The translations under genes and the position numbers were made by a program. From Blastochloris tepida (GTDB lineage: Bacteria; Pseudomonadota; Alphaproteobacteria; Rhizobiales; Xanthobacteraceae), in assembly GCF_003966715.1 (NCBI RefSeq), contig NZ_AP018907.1, positions 1,228,001 through 1,292,000 of the forward strand: DNA of 64,000 nucleotides. Direction: 5' to 3'. The notes under the pieces were generated by a model. The model had not been told where the DNA came from and did no database searches. It saw only the letters and a program-made list of their open reading frames with translations. Below are positions 56,933-64,000 of this stretch, in pieces (the stretch's first letter is position 1; every line of letters starts with the position of its first letter).

Positions 56933-57271
56933 ATGCTCGCCACTGCCGAAGCCCGCCGCACCACGCTCGACATCGGCCACCGCCCGGCGGCGCCGTCCGC
57001 GCCGCGTCCGGCCCTGCCGCGCTTCACCCTCAGCGAGGCGCAGATCGCGCTTGTCGCCGAGGCGATCGAGGCGATGCGCCCGCGATTCCAGTGCGATGGC
57101 GGCGACATCGAGCTCGACCGCGTCGAGGAGAACACCGTGTTCGTGCGCATGACCGGCACCTGCGTCGCCTGCCAGCTGGCGGCGGTGTCGGTGAGCGGCG
57201 TGCAGATGAAGCTGATCGAGGCGATCGGCGTGCCGGTGCGCGTCATTCCGGTCGGGATGGGCCGCAGCTGA
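56933..57271 (+). CDS. nifU: NifU-like protein, C-terminal (Nfu) domain only
   Basis: A 112-residue protein equal to the C-terminal third of classical NifU. It has the Nfu motif C-x2-C in GTCVACQLAAVSVSGVQMKL after RPRFQCDGGDIELDRVEENT. The IscU-like scaffold and the central [2Fe-2S] domain of full NifU are absent. There is no broken remainder nearby, so this is probably the native short form. It would carry [4Fe-4S] clusters; assembly would rest on NifS with the IscA-like protein or a scaffold elsewhere. GGAGGA precedes the ATG. Confidence 0.88.
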   Translation: MLATAEARRTTLDIGHRPAAPSAPRPALPRFTLSEAQIALVAEAIEAMRPRFQCDGGDIELDRVEENTVFVRMTGTCVACQLAAVSVSGVQMKLIEAIGVPVRVIPVGMGRS

Positions 57272-57288
57272 CGGGAAGGGCAGGGGCC

Positions 57289-58491
57289 ATGAGCGAGGCA
57301 GCGCTGGGCACGGTCGCCGACCGGCCGCCGGTCTATCTCGACGCCAACGCCACGACACCGGTCGATCCCGCGGTGCTGGAGGCGATGCTGCCCTATTTCT
57401 CGGCAATCTTCGGCAATCCGTCGTCGCAGCATGCGGCGGGTCGCCAGGCCAAGGCGGCGCTCGCCGAGGCGCGTGCCCGGGTCGCCGCGCTGATCGGCGC
57501 GACCGAAGGCGAGATCGTGTTCACCTCGGGCGGCACCGAGAGCGTGAATGCCGCCATTCGCACCGCGCTCGAGGCCGACCCGAAGCGCAAGGTGCTGGTG
57601 ACCACCGCCGTGGAACACGCCGCCGTGCGCGCGCTCGCCGACCGGCTGGAGGCGCAAGGGATTGTCGTGCGCCGCGTGCCGGTGGAGGGCACCGGCGCGC
57701 TCGACCTCGACGCCTTCGAGGCGGCGCTGGACGAGGACGTCGCCGTGGTCTCGGCGATGTGGGCCAACAACGAGACCGGTACGATCTTCCCGGTCGCCGA
57801 GCTGGCCGAGAAGGCCAAGGCGGTCGGCGCGCTGTTCCACACCGATGCGGTGCAGGCGGCGGGCAAGCTGCGCATCGACGTGGCGGCGACCGCCATCGAC
57901 CTCTTGTCGTTTTCCGGACACAAGCTGCACGGTCCCAAAGGCAGCGGCGTGCTCTATGTCCGCCGCGGCTTGAAGGTTCATCCGCTGATCGCCGGTGGCC
58001 GGCAGGAGCGGGGACGGCGGGCCGGCACCGAGAACGTGCCGGCGATCGTCGGGCTCGGTGTTGCCGCCGAGATCGCCGCGCAGTGCGATCTGTCGCGGGT
58101 TCAGGGCCTGCGCGACCGGCTGGAGGCCGAGCTGATGGCCCGCATTCCCGCCGCCATGGTGCTCGGCGACCGCGCGGCGCGCCTGCCCAACACCTCCTGC
58201 ATCGCCTTCGCCGGCGCCGATGCCGAGGCGGTGCTGCACCGGCTCGACCGCGCCGGCATCGCTGCCGCCTCGGGCGCGGCCTGCTCGGCGGGCTCGGTGG
58301 AGCCGTCGCATGTGCTGCGCGCCATGGCGGTGCCCGATACCTTCGCGCGCGGCGCCATCCGCCTGTCGCTGCTGCGCAATGCCGCCGATGCCGACATCAG
58401 CCGGGTCGTCGCGGTGCTGCCCGAGATCGTCGCCGGCTTGCGGCCGCCGTGCCGCCGGTCACAGTCTGCCCCGGAGAGACTCCATGCCTGA
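57289..58491 (+). CDS. nifS: NifS cysteine desulfurase
   Basis: A 400-residue PLP enzyme that releases sulfur from cysteine for nitrogenase cluster assembly. [20 protein letters not shown] and [18 protein letters not shown] open the protein. The PLP lysine is in [20 protein letters not shown] and the catalytic cysteine in [15 protein letters not shown]. The ATG at 57289 follows AGGGGCC; upstream frame is a shadow of nifU. Its last eight bases overlap nifV. Confidence 0.97.
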   Translation: MSEAALGTVADRPPVYLDANATTPVDPAVLEAMLPYFSAIFGNPSSQHAAGRQAKAALAEARARVAALIGATEGEIVFTSGGTESVNAAIRTALEADPKRKVLVTTAVEHAAVRALADRLEAQGIVVRRVPVEGTGALDLDAFEAALDEDVAVVSAMWANNETGTIFPVAELAEKAKAVGALFHTDAVQAAGKLRIDVAATAIDLLSFSGHKLHGPKGSGVLYVRRGLKVHPLIAGGRQERGRRAGTENVPAIVGLGVAAEIAAQCDLSRVQGLRDRLEAELMARIPAAMVLGDRAARLPNTSCIAFAGADAEAVLHRLDRAGIAAASGAACSAGSVEPSHVLRAMAVPDTFARGAIRLSLLRNAADADISRVVAVLPEIVAGLRPPCRRSQSAPERLHA

Positions 58492-59641
58492 CGCGCTGAC
58501 CCATCGCCGAGTGGTTCTGGCCGATACCACGCTGCGCGACGGCGAGCAGGCGCCGGGCGTGGCCTTCACCGCGGCCGAAAAGCTGGCCATCGCCCGCGCC
58601 CTGGCCCGCGCCGGGGTGCGCGAGATCGAGGTCGGCGCCCCGGTGATGGGGCCGGACGAGATTGCCGCCATCCGCGCGGTGGTGGCCGAGAACCTGCCGC
58701 TGATGCCGATCGCCTGGTGCCGGATGACCGAGGGCGACGTGGACACCGCGCTCGCCACCGGCGTGCCGATGGTCAACGTGTCCATTCCGGCCTCCGACAT
58801 CCAGCTTGCTGCCAAGCTGAAGGCGGGCCGCGCCCATGCGCTCGCCACCATTGCCCGCGTTGTGCCCTATGCCCGCCGGCGCGGCCTCGAGGTCGCGGTC
58901 GGCTGCGAGGATGCCTCGCGCGCCGATCCGGCCTTCCTGGTCGAACTCGCGGCCGCGGCCAAGGCGGCCGGCGCGCGGCGCCTGCGCATTGCCGACACGC
59001 TGGGCGTGCTGGAGCCGTTCGCGACCTTCGAGCTGTTCTCGCGGCTTTCTGCTGCGACCGATCTCGAACTCGAGATCCACGCCCATGACGATCTCGGCCT
59101 TGCCACCGCCAATTCGCTCGCGGCGGTGCGCGGCGGCGCCACCCATGCCTCGGTCACCGTGCTCGGGCTCGGCGAACGTGCCGGCAATGCGGCGCTGGAA
59201 GAGGTGGCGATGGGCCTGTCGCAGCACTATGCCTGCGAAACCGGCATCGCCTTCGACAAGCTCGGCACGCTGGCGATGGTGGTCGCCAAGGCCGCCGGCC
59301 GCATCATACCGAAGGGCAAGGCGATCGTCGGCGAGCACATCTTCACCCATGAATCCGGCATCCATGTCGATGGGCTGATGAAGGACCGCCGGACCTATCA
59401 GGCGCTCGATCCGGCGCTGCTCGGCCGCGACCATGTCATCGTCGTCGGCAAGCACTCCGGCACCGCCGGCATCAGCGCCGCGCTGGGCGAACTCGGGCTC
59501 GATGCCAGCCCGAGCCAGACCCGCGCCATTCTGGCGCAGGTGCGCCGCCGCGCTGCCGCCACGAAGCACACCGTCAATGCCGACGAACTGTCGGGCATCT
59601 GGCGCGAGATCTGCGGCAGCGATGTCGCGGCCTGCGCGTAG
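58484..59641 (+). CDS. nifV: NifV homocitrate synthase
   Basis: A 385-residue enzyme joining acetyl-CoA and 2-oxoglutarate into homocitrate, the organic ligand of FeMo-co. [20 protein letters not shown] is the DRE-TIM metallolyase signature. Metal histidines are in [20 protein letters not shown], and [20 protein letters not shown] follows. Starts inside the end of nifS (8-base overlap), so the two are coupled. Confidence 0.97.
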   Translation: MPDALTHRRVVLADTTLRDGEQAPGVAFTAAEKLAIARALARAGVREIEVGAPVMGPDEIAAIRAVVAENLPLMPIAWCRMTEGDVDTALATGVPMVNVSIPASDIQLAAKLKAGRAHALATIARVVPYARRRGLEVAVGCEDASRADPAFLVELAAAAKAAGARRLRIADTLGVLEPFATFELFSRLSAATDLELEIHAHDDLGLATANSLAAVRGGATHASVTVLGLGERAGNAALEEVAMGLSQHYACETGIAFDKLGTLAMVVAKAAGRIIPKGKAIVGEHIFTHESGIHVDGLMKDRRTYQALDPALLGRDHVIVVGKHSGTAGISAALGELGLDASPSQTRAILAQVRRRAAATKHTVNADELSGIWREICGSDVAACA

Positions 59642-59652
59642 AATTGGAGACC

Positions 59653-60006
59653 ATGATGAGCTGCACCCACACGCCCGATTTTCCGCCCGACGTGATGACG
59701 AAGCTCAGGACGGCGGCGTCGGCCGAGGAGTTCTTCACCCTGCTCGGCGTCGAGTACGACCCCAAGGTGCTCAATGTCGCCCGCCTGCACATCCTGAAGC
59801 GCATGGGCGAATACCTCTCGGGCGAGGATGTCGAAGGCCTGCCCGATCGCGTTGCCGCCGCGCGGTGCCGTTCGATGCTGCAGCGTGCCTATGAGGAGTT
59901 CGTTACCTCCTCGCCGCTCGAGGCGCGGGTGTTCAAGGTGCTCAAGACGGCGGTGGAGCCGCCGAAGCCGCCGGCCTTCGTGCCGTTCGATTCGCTGCTG
60001 AAATAA
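59653..60006 (+). CDS. nifW: NifW, nitrogenase-protecting protein
   Basis: A 117-residue NifW, which helps stabilise or mature the MoFe protein. Core: LRTAASAEEFFTLLGVEYDP, LNVARLHILKRMGEYL and the ending VFKVLKTAVEPPKPPAFVPF. ATG at 59653 with GGAGA five bases upstream; a second ATG follows at once. Confidence 0.95.
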   Translation: MMSCTHTPDFPPDVMTKLRTAASAEEFFTLLGVEYDPKVLNVARLHILKRMGEYLSGEDVEGLPDRVAAARCRSMLQRAYEEFVTSSPLEARVFKVLKTAVEPPKPPAFVPFDSLLK

Positions 60007-60082
60007 TCGCCGGCGAAATTCCTCATCAATCGCTGTCGTGTCGCCGCAACCGGAAAACGCCGGCTGCGGCGACAACGCGTTT

Positions 60083-60206
60083 GATACGGTTTCCGGCTGA
60101 TCAAGCCGGAGAACCGTATTCCGATCGCCGGAAACCCCGCTATCGAACAAGGGGTTTTCGGCGAGAACGTTTCCGGTATCCCGAAGGGATCAACCGGAAA
60201 CCGTAT
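60083..60206. repeat. Dispersed palindromic repeat, family A, copy 3
   Basis: Begins GATACGGTTTCCGGCTGATC and ends CAACCGGAAACCGTAT, with the core GGTTTTCGGCGAGAACGTTT and CCCGAAGGGATC inside. Same orientation as the copies at 23294 and 36680. Lies 85 bp upstream of the fixA NifA site. Confidence 0.88.
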
Positions 60207-60290
60207 GACGCCCCGACAGAGCGAAATCCGGCATGCACGCAATCCGTTCGTTTGCTTCATTCTCCTTCATTTCCGCGCTCTGTCGCGTTG

Positions 60291-60306
60291 TGTCGGCTTC
60301 CCGACA
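60291..60306. promoter_or_regulatory. NifA upstream activating sequence before fixA
   Basis: TGTCGGCTTCCCGACA, an exact TGT-N10-ACA with symmetric arms, centred about 130 bp before the predicted start. Confidence 0.87.
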
Positions 60307-60404
60307 AGGTGTCGCGCTCGGCGTGTCGGGCGCGGCGCGCTCAAGCTGCGACAGGCCCTCTAGATGCTTCCCAGCACGGGCGAATCCGATAGACACGGCC
60401 CGGT

Positions 60405-60419
60405 TGGTACGCGAATTGC
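60405..60419 (+). promoter_or_regulatory. Sigma-54 promoter of fixABCX
   Basis: TGGTAC-N5-TTGC. Start expected near 60430, 27 bases before fixA. Confidence 0.85.
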
Positions 60420-60456
60420 TAGTTTGAAACCGAGCACTCATGAGGAGAGCGACACG

Positions 60457-61302
60457 ATGCACATCGTTGTCTGCATCAAGCAGGTTCCGGATTCGGCGCA
60501 GATCCGCGTCCACCCGGTCACCAACACCATCATGCGGCAGGGCGTGCCGACCATCATCAATCCCTACGATCTGTTTGCGATCGAGGAGGCCCTGCGGCTG
60601 CGCGACAAGTTCGGCGGCGAAGTCACGGTGCTGACGATGGGCCCGCCGATGGCCTCGGACTCGCTGCGCAAGGCGCTGACCTTCGGTGCCGACCGCGCGG
60701 TGCTGCTGACCGATCGATTCTTTGCCGGCTCGGATACGCTCGCCACGTCGTTCGCGCTGTCGTCGGCGATCACCCGGATCGGCGAGGTGTTCGGCCCGGC
60801 CGACATCGTGTTCACCGGCAAGCAGACCATCGACGGCGACACGGCCCAGGTCGGCCCCGGCATCGCCAAGCGGCTCGGCCTGACCCAGCTCACCTATGTT
60901 GCCAAGATCGCCGATCTCGATCTCACCGGCCGCTCGATCGAGGTGCACCGCCGCGCCGAAGGCGGCGTGCAGGTGCTGAAGTCGCCGCTGCCGTGCCTGA
61001 TCACCATGCTGGAAGGCACCAACGAGATCCGCCGCGGCTCGATGATGGACGCGCTGCGCGCGGCCCGCGCCGAGATCGTCACCTGGAGCGCCAAGGACGC
61101 CGGCATTCCCGACGTCACCAAGTGCGGCCTGCGCGGCTCGCCGACCGTGGTCAAGCGCGTGTTCGCGCCGACCCCGCGTGCCGAAAAGGCCCAGTTCGTC
61201 GACCCGGCCGGCGAGCCGCCGGCCGATGCCCTGATCAACGCCATCTTCAAGCGCGCGCCCAAGCTCGAAGCCGAACTGGCCGAGCTGTCGCGCGGCTACT
61301 GA
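60457..61302 (+). CDS. fixA: FixA, electron-transfer flavoprotein beta-like
   Basis: A 281-residue subunit of the FixABCX complex, which splits electrons from NADH between quinone and ferredoxin/flavodoxin to feed nitrogenase. [20 protein letters not shown] starts the fold; [20 protein letters not shown] and [20 protein letters not shown] are conserved. GGAGA precedes the ATG at 60457; the frame upstream crosses the promoter and is ruled out by it. Confidence 0.96.
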   Translation: MHIVVCIKQVPDSAQIRVHPVTNTIMRQGVPTIINPYDLFAIEEALRLRDKFGGEVTVLTMGPPMASDSLRKALTFGADRAVLLTDRFFAGSDTLATSFALSSAITRIGEVFGPADIVFTGKQTIDGDTAQVGPGIAKRLGLTQLTYVAKIADLDLTGRSIEVHRRAEGGVQVLKSPLPCLITMLEGTNEIRRGSMMDALRAARAEIVTWSAKDAGIPDVTKCGLRGSPTVVKRVFAPTPRAEKAQFVDPAGEPPADALINAIFKRAPKLEAELAELSRGY

Positions 61303-61324
61303 ACGCCGAACGGGAGCACGTCAC

Positions 61325-62428
61325 ATGGCTGAAAACCCCGCCACCCCGGCCGCCGGCAGCCGCGCCGCCGCCAAGAAGGATCTGCCCGAGCACTTCAAGG
61401 CGTATAAGCACGTCTGGGTGTTCATCGAGCAGGAACGCGGACACGTTCATCCGGTGTCCTTCGAGCTGATGGGCGCCGGCCGGCGCCTTGCCGACAAGCT
61501 CGGCGTCGAGCTTGCCGGCGTCGTGCTCGGCGCGCCGGGCGAGGCGCTCGATCACGCGGTGGCCGAGACGTTCTGCTACGGCGCCGACCTCGTCTATGTG
61601 GTCTCCGACCCGGTGCTGGAGAACTACCGCAACGAGCCCTACTCAAAAGCGCTGACCGACGTCGTCAACACCTACAAGCCCGAGATCCTGCTGCTCGGCG
61701 CCACCACGCTTGGCCGCGACCTGGCCGGTTCGGTGGCGACGACGCTGCTCACCGGTCTCACCGCCGACTGCACCGAGCTTGAGGTCGACGCCGACGGCTC
61801 GCTCGCCGCTACGCGTCCGACCTTCGGCGGCTCGCTTCTGTGCACCATCTACACGCTGAACTTCCGGCCGCAGATGGCGACGGTGCGCCCGCGCGTGATG
61901 CCGATGCCCGAGCGCGTGCAGAAGCCGATCGGCAAGATCGTCACGCATCCGCTCGGCATGGTCGAGGACGACATCGTCACCAAGGTGCTGTCCTACATCC
62001 CCGACCGCGACTCGGCGAAGTCGAACCTCGCCTTCGCCGACGTGGTGGTGGCCGGCGGCCTCGGCCTCGGCTCGCCTGAGAACTATCAACTCATCAAGCA
62101 GCTCGCCGGCGTGCTCGGCGCCGAATATGGCTGCTCGCGACCGCTGGTGCAGAAGGGCTGGGTTGCCGCCGACCGTCAGATCGGCCAGACCGGCAAGACC
62201 ATCCGGCCCAAGCTCTACATCGCCGCCGGCATCTCGGGTGCGATCCAGCATCGCGTCGGCGTCGAAGGCGCCGACCTGATCGTCGCGATCAACACCGACA
62301 AGAACGCGCCGATCTTCGATTTCGCCCATGTCGGCATCGTCACCGACGCCATCCGCCTGTTGCCCCTGCTCACCGAGGCGTTCCGCAAGCGCCTGTCGCC
62401 GCACATCAGCGACAAGCTGGCGAGCTGA
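61325..62428 (+). CDS. fixB: FixB, electron-transfer flavoprotein alpha-like
   Basis: A 367-residue partner of FixA. The C-terminal FAD-binding stretch is [20 protein letters not shown], then [20 protein letters not shown] and [20 protein letters not shown] with [20 protein letters not shown]. Starts 22 bases after fixA. Confidence 0.97.
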   Translation: MAENPATPAAGSRAAAKKDLPEHFKAYKHVWVFIEQERGHVHPVSFELMGAGRRLADKLGVELAGVVLGAPGEALDHAVAETFCYGADLVYVVSDPVLENYRNEPYSKALTDVVNTYKPEILLLGATTLGRDLAGSVATTLLTGLTADCTELEVDADGSLAATRPTFGGSLLCTIYTLNFRPQMATVRPRVMPMPERVQKPIGKIVTHPLGMVEDDIVTKVLSYIPDRDSAKSNLAFADVVVAGGLGLGSPENYQLIKQLAGVLGAEYGCSRPLVQKGWVAADRQIGQTGKTIRPKLYIAAGISGAIQHRVGVEGADLIVAINTDKNAPIFDFAHVGIVTDAIRLLPLLTEAFRKRLSPHISDKLAS

Positions 62429-62439
62429 AGGAGAGAGCC

Positions 62440-63747
62440 ATGATCGAAGAAAAATTCGACGCGATCGTCATCGGCGCCGGCATGGCCGGCAATGCCGCCG
62501 CTCTCACCATGGCCAAGCGCGGCATGAAGGTGCTGCAACTGGAGCGCGGGGAATATCCCGGCTCCAAGAACGTGCAGGGCGCCATTCTCTACGCCGACAT
62601 GCTGGAGAAGATCGTTCCCGACTTCCGCGAGGAGGCCCCGCTCGAACGCCACATCGTCGAGCAGCGCTTCTGGATGATGAACGACACCTCGCACGTCGGC
62701 CTGCAGTACCGCTCCGACGACTTCAACGAGGAGAGGCCGAACCGCTACACCATCGTGCGGGCGCAGTTCGACAAGTGGTTCTCGAAGGAGGTGCAGAAGG
62801 CCGGCGCCCTGGTGCTGTGCGAGACCACCGCCATCGAGCTGGTGCAGAACCCGCAGGGCAAGGTGATGGGCGTGCGCACCGACCGCAAGGGCGGGGAGGT
62901 GCACGCCGACGTGGTGGTGCTGGCCGAGGGCGTCAACGGCCTGCTCGGCACGCGCGCCGGCCTGCGCGAACGGCCGGCACCCGAGAACGTGGCGCTGGCG
63001 GTGAAGGAGATGCACTTCCTGCCGCGCGAGACCATCGAGGCCCGCTTCAACCTCAATGGCGACGAGGGCGTGGTGATCGAGGCGGCTGGCACCATCTCGA
63101 AGGGGATGACCGGCGTCGGCTTCATCTACACCAACAAGGAGAGCATCTCGATCGGCCTCGGCTGCCTCGTGTCCGATCTCAAGGCCACCGGGCAGACCCC
63201 CTACGGCCTGCTCGAAGCCTTCAAGCGCCACCCCTCGGTCGCGCGGCTGATCGAGGGCTCCGAGGTCAAGGAATATGCCGCGCACCTGATCCCGGAAGGC
63301 GGCTACAACGCCATTCCGCAACTCTATGGCGACGGCTGGGTGGTGGTGGGCGATGCCGCCCAGCTCAACAATGCCGTCCATCGCGAGGGCTCCAACCTCG
63401 CCATGACGTCGGGCCGCATCGCCGGCGAGGCGATCTTCCAGATCAAGTCGCGCAAGGAGCCGATGACGGCCGATAACCTGAAACTCTACAGGAAGATGCT
63501 CGACGACTCCTTCGTGATGAAGGACCTGAAGAAGTACAAGGACATGCCGGCATTGCTGCATACCTCGTCCAAGAACTTCTTCCTCACCTATCCGGAGCTG
63601 ATCGCCAAGGCGATGCAAACCTATGTGCGGGTGGATGGCGTGCCGAAGCTCGACAAGGAGAAGGCGACGGTCAAGTCGTTCAAGTCCGCCCGTTCGCTCA
63701 CCGGGCTGGTCGGCGACGCTTTCCGCTTCGCCCGCGCTTGGCGTTGA
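62440..63747 (+). CDS. fixC: FixC, ETF-quinone oxidoreductase-like flavoprotein
   Basis: A 435-residue flavoprotein. FAD loop [20 protein letters not shown], then [20 protein letters not shown] and [20 protein letters not shown] with SGRIAGEA. It sits in the membrane-facing part of FixABCX and passes one electron branch to quinone, with FixX. Its TGA lies in the first unit of an 18-bp tandem repeat. Confidence 0.97.
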   Translation: MIEEKFDAIVIGAGMAGNAAALTMAKRGMKVLQLERGEYPGSKNVQGAILYADMLEKIVPDFREEAPLERHIVEQRFWMMNDTSHVGLQYRSDDFNEERPNRYTIVRAQFDKWFSKEVQKAGALVLCETTAIELVQNPQGKVMGVRTDRKGGEVHADVVVLAEGVNGLLGTRAGLRERPAPENVALAVKEMHFLPRETIEARFNLNGDEGVVIEAAGTISKGMTGVGFIYTNKESISIGLGCLVSDLKATGQTPYGLLEAFKRHPSVARLIEGSEVKEYAAHLIPEGGYNAIPQLYGDGWVVVGDAAQLNNAVHREGSNLAMTSGRIAGEAIFQIKSRKEPMTADNLKLYRKMLDDSFVMKDLKKYKDMPALLHTSSKNFFLTYPELIAKAMQTYVRVDGVPKLDKEKATVKSFKSARSLTGLVGDAFRFARAWR

Positions 63748-63793
63748 GGCAAGAACTGGCGTTGAGGCAAGAACTGGCGCTGAGGAAAAACTG
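63741..63793. repeat. Tandem 18-bp repeat spanning the fixC stop codon
   Basis: GCGTTGAGGCAAGAACTG at 63741-63758 and 63759-63776, then GCGCTGAGGAAAAACTG at 63777-63793 and a partial GCGCTGACGG. The fixC stop is within the first unit. It sits in the 205-bp gap before fixX, which holds no other gene. Confidence 0.85.
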
Positions 63794-63952
63794 GCGCTGA
63801 CGGAAACACCGGGGTCCGGTCTTGCGTCCGGCAGGATGACAAGACCGGCGCCGCCGGAAGGTCCTTGAGAGGCCGCGTGTCCGGCAAGGACAGGCGGTTC
63901 CGCAGAGACGGAAAGTCGTCTCGTACAGACGGGAAGTTTTGGAGAACCGACG

Positions 63953-64000
63953 ATGGTTGAACCCCCGAAAGTCGATGAACCGCGCGTCGAGGACAAGCTG
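63953..64000 (+). CDS. fixX: FixX ferredoxin-like subunit, first 16 codons
   Basis: ATG at 63953, preceded by GGAGAA at 63941-63946, reads MVEPPKVDEPRVEDKL to the window edge. The V-E-D-K-L near the N-terminus is the start of FixX proteins, and fixX is the expected gene after fixC. The cluster cysteines lie beyond the window. Confidence 0.8.
   Translation, partial: MVEPPKVDEPRVEDKL

Overview
The window is high-GC alphaproteobacterial DNA, most likely from a free-living diazotroph of the Hyphomicrobiales (Rhizobiales), for example a purple non-sulfur bacterium or a Xanthobacteraceae/Blastochloris-like organism. The grounds are gene content (fixR-nifA, fixABCX, a NifA with the oxygen-sensitive cysteine pattern, the GAAC-N7-GAAC form of LexA box) and several intergenic repeat families typical of this order. 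Genus and species cannot be fixed from the sequence alone.

Layout. (1) 1-4475 is the end of an integrated element. It carries a serine recombinase, an iteron-like TTTACCG/CGGTAAA array, a mobile-element P-loop ATPase with a small coupled gene, and a truncated 3' copy of a tRNA-Arg that looks like an attachment-site scar. (2) 4610-28226 is a housekeeping/accessory stretch: two DUF4258-containing gene pairs, bpt, a broken EamA transporter next to a LysR gene, an RND efflux operon, parC, an AT-rich dGTPase island, small orphan genes, divergent uvrA/ssb around an SOS box, an HWE histidine kinase, an M20 amidohydrolase and a stand-alone receiver protein. (3) 28236-36055 is a two-gene minus-strand operon: a very long pyruvate:ferredoxin oxidoreductase translationally coupled to an Nfn-like NADPH/ferredoxin flavoprotein fusion. 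(4) 36856-64000 is the nitrogen-fixation region: fixR, nifA, nifB-fdxN-LRV-nifZ-nifT, a SIR2-like gene, a divergent [2Fe-2S] ferredoxin, nifHDK, nifEN-nifX-(DUF269)-fdxB-nifQ, an IS110 insertion, iscA/hesB-like, a short nifU, nifSVW and fixABC with the first codons of fixX.

How the genes work together. NifA is an enhancer-binding activator. Matching TGT-N10-ACA sites and -24/-12 promoters can be read upstream of nifB, nifH and fixA, and -24/-12 promoters without an obvious enhancer lie before nifE and the iscA-like gene. NifHDK is the Mo-nitrogenase. NifB, E, N, X, Q, V and the NifX-associated protein serve FeMo-cofactor synthesis; NifS, the IscA-like protein and the NifU C-terminal domain serve Fe-S assembly; NifW, Z and T serve maturation. 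FixABCX and several ferredoxins feed electrons, and the PFOR/Nfn pair may be a second, pyruvate-driven route.

Between genes there is an unusually rich set of dispersed repeats. At least three palindromic families occur two to five times each, one further family has inserted in frame inside uvrA, and there are several small tandem repeats.
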